21,155 nucleotides of DNA. Origin: Limiplasma sp031556335 (GTDB lineage: Bacteria > Bacillota > Clostridia > Christensenellales > Aristaeellaceae). The stretch is taken from positions 1 to 21,155 of the forward strand of contig JAVBTE010000209.1 in NCBI GenBank assembly GCA_031556335.1, in the 5' to 3' direction. The position numbers and the translations under genes are program-made. The first letter of the stretch is position 1. Every line of letters begins with the position of its first letter. Under the pieces are notes generated by a model that saw only the letters and a list, made by a program, of their open reading frames with translations, made no database searches and was not told the origin of the DNA. This document shows, one piece after another, positions 6,988-14,689 of this stretch.

Positions 6988-8118
6988 TTAAAACTCGGTC
7001 GGGTACAGGGTTTGCACCATGGAAACGTTCCGGAAGGGATAGCGCAGGGCCACTTCCTCGTCAAAATCGATGCCAAGGCCTGGGCGGTCGTTGATGGAAA
7101 TATAGCCGTCCTTAGGCTTGTATTGATGGCTGAATAGATTTTCTTTCCACTCGATCTCCTCCACGCTGTATTCCAAAATGAGCGCGTTGGGGATGGCGGC
7201 GGCAAGGTGCATGGAGGCGGCGGTGCCCACCTGGCCGTGCACATTGTGGGGGGCCACGGGAATTTGATGGGCTTCGCACAAAACGGCGATCTTTTTCAGC
7301 TCCGTAATGCCGCCGCAAACCCGCACATCCGGCTGGGCAATGTCGATGGCCCCCGCCTCGATGGCGGCGCGGAAATCGGTTTTGGTGCACCAGCGCTCCC
7401 CGGAGGCGATGGGGATGGGGGAACGGGCCCGCACCTGTGCGCAGCAATCCAGGTTCTCCGGCAGGGTGGGCTCCTCAAAGAAGAAGGGCTTAAAGGGCGC
7501 CAGCTCTTCGGCGACGCGAAGGGCGGTGTAGGGGTTGAAACGCCCGTGCCCTTCAATCAGCAGGTCCACATCCGGCCCCACCGCGTCCCGCAGGGCCTTG
7601 GTTTGCGCCACCACCCCCCGCAGGTCCTGGGGGCTAATGGTGCTTTCGGCTTTGTAGAAGGGGTCCCACTTCATGGCGGTGTAGCCCATGGCCACGGTTT
7701 TTTCCGCCAGGCGGGCCAGCTTGTCGGGGGTATCGCCGCCAAAAAACCACCGGTTGGCGTATACCCGCAGCTTGTCGCGGAATTTGCCGCCCAGCAATTG
7801 GTATACGGGCACGCCCAGGGCCTTGCCCTTGATGTCCCACAGGGCCATGTCCACGGCGCTCAGCGCGCTGGACAGCACGCAGCACGCGCCCCAGTAGGCG
7901 TCCCGAAAGCTAAGGTAAAACAGCCTTTCGGTATCCATGGGGTCTTGCCCCACAAGGCTCCGCTTCAGTTCCAGCACAGCCGCCGAAACCGTCTGTTCCC
8001 GGGTTTCCAGAGAGCATTCGCCCACGCCGGTGATGCCCGCGTCCGTGTACACCTTTACATAGACCCAGTTGTCATGATGCGCTTGCACGATGAAGGGCTT
8101 GATATCCGTAATCTTCAT
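6988..8118 (-). CDS. Acid-sugar dehydratase, mandelate racemase/galactonate dehydratase type
   Basis: A 376-residue enolase-superfamily protein with the N-terminal capping domain (1-120) and a C-terminal TIM barrel. Compared with E. coli D-galactonate dehydratase, active-site residues fall at identical spacings. Metal ligands are E189, E215 (FFEEP) and E241 (ASGER); catalytic histidines are H191 (EGHGRF) and H291 (APHNVHG); D264 lies in AQPD. The first ligand is Glu where DgoD has Asp, so the substrate may differ. The expected reaction is Mg2+-dependent loss of water from an aldonic acid to give a 2-keto-3-deoxy acid, feeding the kinase and aldolase genes of the same operon. The ATG at 8118 has a GGGAGA site nine bases upstream. 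Twelve bases separate it from the kinase gene. Confidence 0.85.
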   Translation of the reverse strand: MKITDIKPFIVQAHHDNWVYVKVYTDAGITGVGECSLETREQTVSAAVLELKRSLVGQDPMDTERLFYLSFRDAYWGACCVLSSALSAVDMALWDIKGKALGVPVYQLLGGKFRDKLRVYANRWFFGGDTPDKLARLAEKTVAMGYTAMKWDPFYKAESTISPQDLRGVVAQTKALRDAVGPDVDLLIEGHGRFNPYTALRVAEELAPFKPFFFEEPTLPENLDCCAQVRARSPIPIASGERWCTKTDFRAAIEAGAIDIAQPDVRVCGGITELKKIAVLCEAHQIPVAPHNVHGQVGTAASMHLAAAIPNALILEYSVEEIEWKENLFSHQYKPKDGYISINDRPGLGIDFDEEVALRYPFRNVSMVQTLYPTEF

Positions 8119-8145
8119 CCTGATTCATCTCCCGCGGGTTATTTT

Positions 8146-8841
8146 TTATCCTTCACGCTGAATATCTTCCAGATATCTTTGCAGGTGGTCCGTCATGGCC
8201 TTTTCCGCCCCCCGGCGGTCGCCCTTTTCCACCGCGTCCAGAATGCGGCGGTGCTGCTCCATGCCACCTTCCCGGGCCTCTTTGGAGGGGGCGCGGCTCC
8301 AGGCGGCGTCGCTTGAAAACACTTGGGTGGTGAGGGGCTCAATAAACGCCGGAAACAGGGCGTTTTGGGTCATCTGCGCCAGGCGGCGGTGAAACCGAAG
8401 GTCGTCCTTTTTCCATGTCGCCAGGTCGTCCAGGTTTTTTTCCATGTCCTCCACCAAAAGGCGCAGGTCGCTTTTCTGCTTCGGGGTGCCGTTTTGGGCG
8501 GCCAGGCCGCAGGCGCGCACCTCCAGCGCCATACGAATTTCATACACTTCCGCCGGGGCGGCCGAGCCCACCGCCGCAAGGCGGCCCACCATGTTACCCA
8601 AAGCCGCCGAGGTCAGTTGCGCCACATAGGCCCCGCTTCCGTTTTTCACATCCACCAGGCCCCGCTCTTTCAGCATGGTGATCGCTTCGCGAATCACGTT
8701 CCGGCTTGCGCCAAAGCGTTCAGCCAGCTCAATTTCGCCGGGCAGGCGGTCGCCCACCTGAAGCTCCTGGGAAATGATCATCTGCTCGATGTTCTGGGCG
8801 ATCTGCTGGGACAAACTGGACTTGACAACCTGTGCGTACAA
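8146..8841 (-). CDS. GntR-family regulator, FadR subfamily
   Basis: A 231-residue transcription factor. The winged helix-turn-helix fills about residues 8-75 (GDRLPGEIELAERFGASRNV, 30-49, then REAITMLKERGLV). The FCD ligand-binding domain covers about 90-225 and has the metal-type residues D147, H151 (DDLRFH), H197 (EQH) and H219 (DHL). Lying inside the sugar operon, it probably represses it until a pathway acid is bound. The start is set at TTG 8841, because a perfect GGAGG lies eight bases upstream (8850-8854). An in-frame ATG at 8862 overlaps the preceding stop (TAATG) but lacks a well-placed ribosome site. Coupling from that stop remains possible. Confidence 0.85.
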   Translation of the reverse strand: MYAQVVKSSLSQQIAQNIEQMIISQELQVGDRLPGEIELAERFGASRNVIREAITMLKERGLVDVKNGSGAYVAQLTSAALGNMVGRLAAVGSAAPAEVYEIRMALEVRACGLAAQNGTPKQKSDLRLLVEDMEKNLDDLATWKKDDLRFHRRLAQMTQNALFPAFIEPLTTQVFSSDAAWSRAPSKEAREGGMEQHRRILDAVEKGDRRGAEKAMTDHLQRYLEDIQREG

Positions 8842-8861
8842 AGCAACTTCCTCCAAGATCA

Positions 8862-9944
8862 TTAGATTTGGGCGATTTCCACCCGGCAATGGTCTTTGAG
8901 CGACCGATGGGTCGCTTCCACCAGCTGGAAAGCCTTCAGGCCGTCCCAACCTGTGACCAAAGGAACCGCATTTTTGCGGATGCATTCCGCGAAATTTTCA
9001 ATCAGGCCCATGAAGCCGCCAAACTCCTCATCAAAAAGAAGCGTGTTGGGGAACACGGGCGCAAAGACCTTGCTGGGGCCTTCCTCGCTGTCGTTAATGA
9101 TCAGGGTGTGCTGATCCTCCACCGCCAGCCAGCTTTTTTCTCCGTAGATCTCCACCCGTTCCCAGGGCTTGAGGCTGAGCGCCGTGGAGGAGGTGAACAC
9201 ATTGCCCACGGCCCCGCTTTCAAACTCCAGGTTGACACAGGCGTTATCAAAGGGATAGCCCCGTTTGTTGAAGGTATAGTGGTGGGTGCCCACGGCGTTT
9301 ACCGCCTTCACATCCCCCATGAAATAGCGCACCAGATCAAACAGGTGGATGGTGCCGCCTTCCAGAATGTCCACATAGTCATACCCCAGGTTGAACTTGC
9401 CAAGGAAGGCCGCAGGATTTTTAGGCAGGGCCTTTTTCGCCCGGAAATAGGGCGGGGAGAACCGCTTGTTGGATACGGTCATCAGCGTCAGGCCCAGTTT
9501 GTCGGCAGTTTCGCACATTTCCCTGGCTGTGGCCAGGTCCCGGGTGATGGGCTTTTCCACCAGCACGCTAATGCCCCGGCTGAGGCAGGCCATGGTATGC
9601 TCGAAGTGCAAATCGTCCGGGGAAAGCACCAGCACGCCGTCGGGCTTGGCCTCGTCCAGCATTTGCTTGTAGCCTGAAAACCAACGGGTGCGGTACATTT
9701 GCTCCACCTTGCGGCCCTGGGTTTCGTTGCGCATGCACACGCCCACAAGCGAAACCGGCTCCCAGATGGTTTGAAGGCGCATGATGGCGGGAATATGCTT
9801 GCTTTGGCCCACCCCGCCGCAGCCGATGATGGCCAGGCGGATCGGCTTTTTCCGGGCCCGGGCCTCGTCAAAGCCTACGCCATACACATCGGCGTTGTCA
9901 AACATTTTCCGGATGGGGCTGTGGCCGTACACGTCTTCCAGCAT
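8862..9944 (-). CDS. Gfo/Idh/MocA-family NAD(P)-dependent oxidoreductase
   Basis: A 360-residue protein with the Rossmann fingerprint IIGCGGVG (39-46), the family EKP motif (E130 K131 P132) that includes the catalytic Lys, and GGTIHLFDLVRYF (196-208) with H200 and D203 in the substrate region. The C-terminal alpha/beta domain runs to the end. These enzymes oxidise or reduce sugars, inositols or sugar lactones with NAD(P). About 34 residues precede the Rossmann fold (VYGHSPIRKMFDNADVYGVG and a basic stretch), more than usual. The ATG at 9944 has GGGAGGG six bases upstream, so the extension appears genuinely translated. In this operon it could carry out the first oxidation of the imported sugar. 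Confidence 0.88.
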   Translation of the reverse strand: MLEDVYGHSPIRKMFDNADVYGVGFDEARARKKPIRLAIIGCGGVGQSKHIPAIMRLQTIWEPVSLVGVCMRNETQGRKVEQMYRTRWFSGYKQMLDEAKPDGVLVLSPDDLHFEHTMACLSRGISVLVEKPITRDLATAREMCETADKLGLTLMTVSNKRFSPPYFRAKKALPKNPAAFLGKFNLGYDYVDILEGGTIHLFDLVRYFMGDVKAVNAVGTHHYTFNKRGYPFDNACVNLEFESGAVGNVFTSSTALSLKPWERVEIYGEKSWLAVEDQHTLIINDSEEGPSKVFAPVFPNTLLFDEEFGGFMGLIENFAECIRKNAVPLVTGWDGLKAFQLVEATHRSLKDHCRVEIAQI

Positions 9945-9957
9945 ATGATTCCCTCCC

Positions 9958-10953
9958 TTAATCCGTTGCGTTCAGCGCCCGCAGCCAGTGAAGGCGCAGG
10001 ATGTAGAAACCCCGTTGAATGGCCAGCGCGGCCAGGATGATGGCGCCCTTGAGCAGGTAGCGCTGGCTGTCCATCAAGCCGAGGGTGGTCAGCCCGTTGG
10101 ACAGAAGGCACATGAACAAAAGGCCAAAGATGGTTTTGGGAAAGGAACCTTCGCCCCCGGACAGCCGGTTGCCGCCAATGACCACCGCCACGATGGCGTT
10201 CATTTCCATGCCGTTGCCGATGGTGGTAACGGCGCTGCCCAGCCGGGCCAGGTCCACCACGCTGGCGATGCCCGTAAGCAGCGCGGCGAAGGAAAAGATG
10301 AACCATTTGATGCGCCGGGTGTTGACCCCAGCCAGGGCGGTGGTTTTTTCGTTTTCGCCCAGGGCCTTGGTGTAGCGGCCAAAGCGCGTTTGGGTGAGAA
10401 GGAACCAGCCGGCGGCCACGCACAGCGCCACCACCACCAAGGAGAGATTCACAAAGCCACCGGCGAAGGGCTTGTAGATGAACTCCAGCACGCCGGAAGA
10501 GACGGGGATGGACTTGGACCCGGTCACGCCCAGGGCCAGGCCCCGGGCCCACATCATGCAGGACAGGGTGATGATGACCGCGTTGATTTTGCCATAGGCG
10601 ATGAGGGTGGCGTTCATCATGCCGATAGATACCGCCGCCAGAACGCAGGCGGCAAGCCCCAGCCAGATGTTGCCGGTGTCCCGGAAGATAACGCCTGTGA
10701 TGCAGGCGGTCAGCACGATCAGCGCGCCGGAGGATAAATCCATGTTACCAGAAATGACGATAAACGTCATCCCCACAGAGACAATAATAAGGGCGGCATT
10801 TTGCTGGAGCATGTTAAAAATGTTGTTGGCGGACAAAAACTGGCGGTTGCCGGAAAGGAAAAAACCCGCCAAAACCAGGGACAAAAGCACCACCGTGATC
10901 ACGTCCATCCGCGTGACAAAGGCCTTGAGAACCGCTTTCGTTTTGGGATTCAT
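9958..10953 (-). CDS. Sugar ABC transporter permease (RbsC family), copy 1
   Basis: A 331-residue membrane protein with about eight to ten hydrophobic segments, of the BPD_transp_2/RbsC family. Typical features are SGNMDLSSGALI (68-79) in the second-third helix region and the ATPase-contact loop GGNRLSGGEGS (260-270). It should form the transmembrane channel with the second permease encoded directly upstream. TAAGGAGG sits seven bases before the ATG at 10953. The C-terminus is a basic, non-hydrophobic tail. The sugar carried cannot be read from the sequence. Confidence 0.9.
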   Translation of the reverse strand: MNPKTKAVLKAFVTRMDVITVVLLSLVLAGFFLSGNRQFLSANNIFNMLQQNAALIIVSVGMTFIVISGNMDLSSGALIVLTACITGVIFRDTGNIWLGLAACVLAAVSIGMMNATLIAYGKINAVIITLSCMMWARGLALGVTGSKSIPVSSGVLEFIYKPFAGGFVNLSLVVVALCVAAGWFLLTQTRFGRYTKALGENEKTTALAGVNTRRIKWFIFSFAALLTGIASVVDLARLGSAVTTIGNGMEMNAIVAVVIGGNRLSGGEGSFPKTIFGLLFMCLLSNGLTTLGLMDSQRYLLKGAIILAALAIQRGFYILRLHWLRALNATD

Positions 10954-10966
10954 TGTCCCCGCCTCC

Positions 10967-11944
10967 TTACGCGACTTCCCGCTGGGTAAACCGGTTAAAG
11001 AGCACGGCCACCAAAATGAACAGCCCGGTCACCGCGTCCTTAAAGTTCTGGTCGATACCAAACAGGGTCATAAAATTGCTGATCATGGCCACGATCAGCG
11101 CGCCCACCAGGGTTTTGATCACGCTGCCCTCGCCGCCTTTCAGCGACATGCCCCCCAGCACCACGGCGGTGACCGCGTCAAACTCAAAGCCGATGCCCAC
11201 CGTGGTGTTGACCATGCCCAGCCGGCAAGCCGTGACGATGCCCGCCACCCCCGCCGCCATGCCGCTGACCAGGTAGCACAGGGCCTTCACCTTCACGTTG
11301 TTAAAGCCGCAAAGCCGGGCCGCCCGGGGGTTGCCGCCCACGGCGTAAAGCTTGCGGCCAAAGCTGGATTTGGTAAGCGCGAGGAAGGCGACGGCATACA
11401 GCAGCACCACCACATACAAAAGGGTGGGCAGGCCCAGGCCGAAGGGCTGGCCGATGTTGATGTACTTGGTGACCGGGTCCTTTACATAAATCCAGGAATT
11501 GAACCGCTCGATGATGATGAGGGCCAGGCCGCGAATGGCCAGCTGGGAACCCAGGGTAACGATGACGCAGTTGATTTTGAGGCCCTCAATGATGATGCCG
11601 TTCAGGGCCCCGGTCACGCCACAGGCCGCGATGGAAACCAGCATGGCAAGCCATACGTTCACCTTTTGGTTCAGCAGCACGGCCAGCAGCACCGCGCTTA
11701 AAAACACATTGGAACCGGCGGAAAGGTCCATGCCGCCAATCAAGAACACAAAACTCATGCCGATGGACAAAATGGCCACGATGGAGGCTTGCTTGACGAT
11801 GTTCATCAGGTTCATTTCCGTCAAAAACTTGGGCGAAAGCAGGGAAAACAAAAGGAACAGGGCAATGGCCACCAGCGCGATGCCCAGCCATTCCACCAGT
11901 TCGGACGCTTTTTCCCGGCGGCGGATACTTTGGTCGGTGTTCAC
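10967..11944 (-). CDS. Sugar ABC transporter permease (RbsC family), copy 2
   Basis: A 325-residue multi-pass protein of the RbsC family, with GGMDLSAG (70-77) and the coupling loop GGMSLKGGEGS (264-274). The true start is GTG at 11944: AAGGAGG lies seven bases upstream and the codon overlaps the ATPase stop (GTGA). The open frame continues upstream, but that part is a shadow of the ATPase gene. Two different permeases in one operon imply a heterodimeric channel, instead of the homodimer of the E. coli ribose system. It is 13 bases from the next permease gene. Confidence 0.9.
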   Translation of the reverse strand: MNTDQSIRRREKASELVEWLGIALVAIALFLLFSLLSPKFLTEMNLMNIVKQASIVAILSIGMSFVFLIGGMDLSAGSNVFLSAVLLAVLLNQKVNVWLAMLVSIAACGVTGALNGIIIEGLKINCVIVTLGSQLAIRGLALIIIERFNSWIYVKDPVTKYINIGQPFGLGLPTLLYVVVLLYAVAFLALTKSSFGRKLYAVGGNPRAARLCGFNNVKVKALCYLVSGMAAGVAGIVTACRLGMVNTTVGIGFEFDAVTAVVLGGMSLKGGEGSVIKTLVGALIVAMISNFMTLFGIDQNFKDAVTGLFILVAVLFNRFTQREVA

Positions 11945-13449
11945 GCGATCGCCTCCTTTTTCTGGATGAGCCGCGCCAGTTCCTCTTCGGTGGTTTTGCC
12001 TTCCAGCACCGCGCTGATCTTGCCGTCCGCCATCACAAAGATGCGGTCCGCCAGCTGCAAGATCTCGGTGGTATCGGTGGACACCACCACAATGGCCTTG
12101 CCCTTCTGGGCCAGGCTGACCAAAATGCGGTAGATTTCGGTTTTGGCCCCCACGTCCACCCCCCGGGTGGGCTCCAAAAACACCAGCACTTCCAAATCCC
12201 GAAGCAGCCAGCGGGACACGATGATCTTTTGCTGGTTGCCGCCGGAGAGGAACTTCACCTTGTTTTTCAGCCCCCGCATTTTGATGCTGAGGGAGGCGAC
12301 CAGTTGCTGGTTTTCCCTGGCGATTTTCCGCTGGCTGAGCAAGGGAAACCAGCCCGCCAGCCGAAAGCGGGGCATGGAGGGCAGGGTGATGTTGTCCTGG
12401 CAGCTCATTTCCGCAAACAGGCCCTCCTCCTTGCGGTTCTCGGTCAAAAGGCCGATGCCGTGCTTTACGGCGTCGATGGGCCTTTGGATGCGCACGGCCT
12501 TGCCGTGGGCGCGGATTTCCCCCGCGTCCATGGGCAGCGCGCCGTATACCATCCGCCACAAAACATCCTGCCCCGCGCCCAAAAGCCCGGTAAAGCCGGT
12601 GATCATGCCCGGGAAGATATCGCAGGAGACATGGTCCACCGCGCCCCGGCGGACCATGTTTTTCAATTCCAGCACAGGGTTTTCCTGGGAAGGCTGCCCC
12701 TGGTCCTCCCGGTGGAACTTGTTGTAGGTATCGCCCAGCATGTGCTCGATGATCTGCACCTCGGTCACCTCGCTCATCCGCACATGGGCCGTGACCTGGC
12801 CGTTCATTAAAATGGTGCCGCAGTCGCAATATTTTTTAATCTCACCCAGCCGGTGAGAAATAAACACGATGCAAATGCCCTGGGCCTTCAGCCGGAACAG
12901 GATGCGGAACAGCCGCTCCGTATCGTCCCCGGTCAGCGCCGCCGTGGGTTCGTCCAGGATCAGGATTTTGGGGCCCATGGAGATGGCCTTGGCAATTTCA
13001 ATCAGCTGCTGCTTGGCCATGGGAAAGACCTCCACGTTCTGGTCCACATCGATGTTGTCGATGCCCAGATCCCGCAGACATTCCCGGGCCATTTCGCTCA
13101 TTTTCCGGTTGTTCAGCTTCACGCCCCGAACAATTTCCCGGCCCAGAAAAATGTTTTCCGCCACGGTGAGGTTGTTGAGCAGGCTCAGTTCCTGATAGAC
13201 AATGCCAATGCCAAGCCGGGCGCTGTCCGCCGGGCCGGAAATGGCCGCCTCTTTGCCGTGCATCAGAATTTTGCCTTCGTCGGCGACATAGTTGCCGCTT
13301 AAAATTTTCATGAGGGTGGACTTGCCCGCCCCGTTTTGCCCGATGATGGAGTGAATTTCCCCCGCGTACAGCTGCAAGTCCACATTGGACAGGGCCTGCA
13401 CGCCCGTAAACCGTTTGGAGATGCCACGCATTTCAAGAACCAGTTCCAT
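11941..13449 (-). CDS. Sugar ABC transporter ATPase (RbsA/MglA family, two NBDs)
   Basis: A 502-residue protein with two fused nucleotide-binding domains. NBD1 has Walker A GQNGAGKST (37-45), Q-loop YQELS (85-89), a degenerate signature VFPMAKQQ (141-148) and Walker B ILILDEP (162-168). NBD2 has the Lys-less Walker A region GLLGAGQD (288-295) that is normal for this family and the signature LSGGNQQK (401-408). Its Walker B reads VLVFLEPTRGVD, with Leu 425 replacing the usual Asp before the Glu. ATP hydrolysis would power import through the two permeases. The ATG at 13449 follows GGAGGG; a longer frame upstream runs into the hairpin region and is rejected. Confidence 0.92.
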   Translation of the reverse strand: MELVLEMRGISKRFTGVQALSNVDLQLYAGEIHSIIGQNGAGKSTLMKILSGNYVADEGKILMHGKEAAISGPADSARLGIGIVYQELSLLNNLTVAENIFLGREIVRGVKLNNRKMSEMARECLRDLGIDNIDVDQNVEVFPMAKQQLIEIAKAISMGPKILILDEPTAALTGDDTERLFRILFRLKAQGICIVFISHRLGEIKKYCDCGTILMNGQVTAHVRMSEVTEVQIIEHMLGDTYNKFHREDQGQPSQENPVLELKNMVRRGAVDHVSCDIFPGMITGFTGLLGAGQDVLWRMVYGALPMDAGEIRAHGKAVRIQRPIDAVKHGIGLLTENRKEEGLFAEMSCQDNITLPSMPRFRLAGWFPLLSQRKIARENQQLVASLSIKMRGLKNKVKFLSGGNQQKIIVSRWLLRDLEVLVFLEPTRGVDVGAKTEIYRILVSLAQKGKAIVVVSTDTTEILQLADRIFVMADGKISAVLEGKTTEEELARLIQKKEAIA

Positions 13450-13478
13450 GTTCGGCCCTCCCTGTCGCGAAGAAATAG

Positions 13479-13513
13479 CACAAAGGGGAGAGGGAGACCC
13501 TCTCCCCTTTGTG
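13479..13513 (-). other. Perfect 16-bp intercistronic hairpin (binding protein/ATPase)
   Basis: CACAAAGGGGAGAGGG (13479-13494) and CCCTCTCCCCTTTGTG (13498-13513) pair perfectly around a three-base loop. In minus-strand RNA it falls between the binding-protein stop and the ATPase start. The following sequence (CTATTTCTTCG) has only a weak U-tract. It may be a partial terminator or an RNA-stabilising stem that makes the binding-protein mRNA more abundant than the rest. Confidence 0.7.
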
Positions 13514-13520
13514 GGAACCA

Positions 13521-13547
13521 TGCAAAGGGAGGAGTGTGCCCTTTGCA
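13521..13547 (-). other. Second intercistronic hairpin, sharing its arm sequence with the first
   Basis: TGCAAAGGG (13521-13529) pairs with CCCTTTGCA (13539-13547) around nine bases. The CAAAGGG arm also occurs in the neighbouring 16-bp hairpin, so alternative pairings between the two are possible. A further GC-rich stem (GCGGGC 13564-13569 with GCCCGC 13574-13579) lies between it and the binding-protein stop. Confidence 0.5.
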
Positions 13548-13591
13548 GATCCGCGCGGTGTTTGCGGGCGCGGGCCCGCGGGGAAGGTTCC

Positions 13592-14614
13592 TTACTTCTT
13601 CAGGTAATCCTGGATGATTTCGTCCAGGGGCTTGTCGAAGGGGAAATCGGCCGTTTTGTTGGCCATGTCGTCGGCCAGGGTCAGCATCGCCGCCGCGTTG
13701 TCCTTGGTGACGATGATGCCGGGCAGGATGTAATCCTTGGAGATATCCAGGCCTTCCGCCAAAACCTTGTAGGGGATGAGGGCCTTGTAAAAGCCGGTGT
13801 ACTGGGAAGCCAGCAGGTAGGTGCAGTCCATTTCGCCGTTGATAATGGCCTGGATGGCTTCGCTGCTGCCGTCGATGGAGCAGATGAGGGTCTTGTCCCT
13901 GCGGCCCGCGTTGATCAGCACCTGGGCGGCGGGGTAGGTGACGCCGTCGGACATGCCGTAGAGCAGGTCGATCTGGTCATAGGTGGTGAGGTAGTTTTCC
14001 ATGATGGTGACGGCCTTGGTGCCGTCCCAGTTGGTGGGCTCCTGCGCCTGGATGGTAACGCCGTTGTCGGTCATCACTTCGGCAAAGCCGCCGGTGCGGC
14101 CTTCGTTCAGGCCCTGGCCCAGGTTGCCCGCCAGCACGCAAACCTTCTTCTCTTTCAGCTCGCCGCCCTGGTTTTTCAGCAGCTCGATGGCGTATTCGCC
14201 CACTTCCCGGGAGATTTTCCACTCGTCAAAGCCGATGGTGCCGGCGCTCATGCCTTCGTCGGCGCGGCTGTGCTGCACCACCACGGTGACGCCCATGTCC
14301 TTGGCCTTTTGGAAGGAGTTTTTGAACGCGGTCACGTCCAGGGTGTTGATGGAGATGACGTCGCACTTGTCCAGGAAGTTGTCAAACGCCTGAACCTGTT
14401 TGGTAACGTCGCCTTCGCCGGAGGTGACGAGCAGCTCAAAGCCATACTTCGCCGCCGCAACCTTCGCGCCTTCCACTTCGCCCAGGTGGAAAGGATGGGT
14501 CAGGTCTTGCTGAATCAAGCCAACGGTAATCGTTTTCTTTTCTTCGGATACCGCGCCGGCGACCATCGCGACGCTGAGCACCAGGGTCAGGAGAACTGCG
14601 ATTGCCTTTTTCAT
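13592..14614 (-). CDS. Sugar-binding protein of the ABC importer (RbsB-like)
   Basis: A 340-residue exported protein of the Peripla_BP_4 type. A signal peptide (about residues 1-22: MKKAIAVLLTLVLSVAMVAG) leads into the two-lobed binding fold, beginning ITVGLIQQDLTHPFHLGEVEGAK-like sequence near residue 29. The hinge and second-lobe motif near SIDGSSEAIQAI is typical of the family. No lipobox cysteine follows the signal peptide, unlike most Gram-positive binding proteins. The protein would capture the sugar and deliver it to the two permeases. The ATG at 14614 has an AAGGGG-type site upstream. Hairpins on both sides suggest separate control of its message. Confidence 0.9.
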   Translation of the reverse strand: MKKAIAVLLTLVLSVAMVAGAVSEEKKTITVGLIQQDLTHPFHLGEVEGAKVAAAKYGFELLVTSGEGDVTKQVQAFDNFLDKCDVISINTLDVTAFKNSFQKAKDMGVTVVVQHSRADEGMSAGTIGFDEWKISREVGEYAIELLKNQGGELKEKKVCVLAGNLGQGLNEGRTGGFAEVMTDNGVTIQAQEPTNWDGTKAVTIMENYLTTYDQIDLLYGMSDGVTYPAAQVLINAGRRDKTLICSIDGSSEAIQAIINGEMDCTYLLASQYTGFYKALIPYKVLAEGLDISKDYILPGIIVTKDNAAAMLTLADDMANKTADFPFDKPLDEIIQDYLKK

Positions 14615-14638
14615 TGAGGTTACCCCTTTCCTTTATTT

Positions 14639-14656
14639 ATACGGCATCTGCCGTAT
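14639..14656. promoter_or_regulatory. 18-bp palindrome ahead of the binding-protein gene
   Basis: ATACGGCATCTGCCGTAT consists of 8-bp arms around TC. It lies 24 bases before the binding-protein ATG. On the minus strand its end overlaps TATAAA (14641-14636), 17 bases after a poor -35 (TTCAAC). It could be a regulator operator over a weak internal promoter, or an mRNA stem-loop. Two copies of TTTCGGCCT (14666-14674 and 14679-14687) sit next to it. Confidence 0.45.
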
Positions 14657-14689
14657 GGGTTGAATTTTCGGCCTCCTGTTTCGGCCTCG

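Noticed and set aside
11945..12829. Upstream extension of the second permease frame (about 295 residues)
   Set aside because: The extension is an out-of-frame read of the ATPase gene. The GTG at 11944 has an ideal AAGGAGG site and the protein from there is a full-length RbsC-type permease.
13385..14617. 410-residue plus-strand frame opposite the sugar-binding protein
   Set aside because: It is a reverse-strand shadow; the minus-strand frame has a signal peptide and family motifs.
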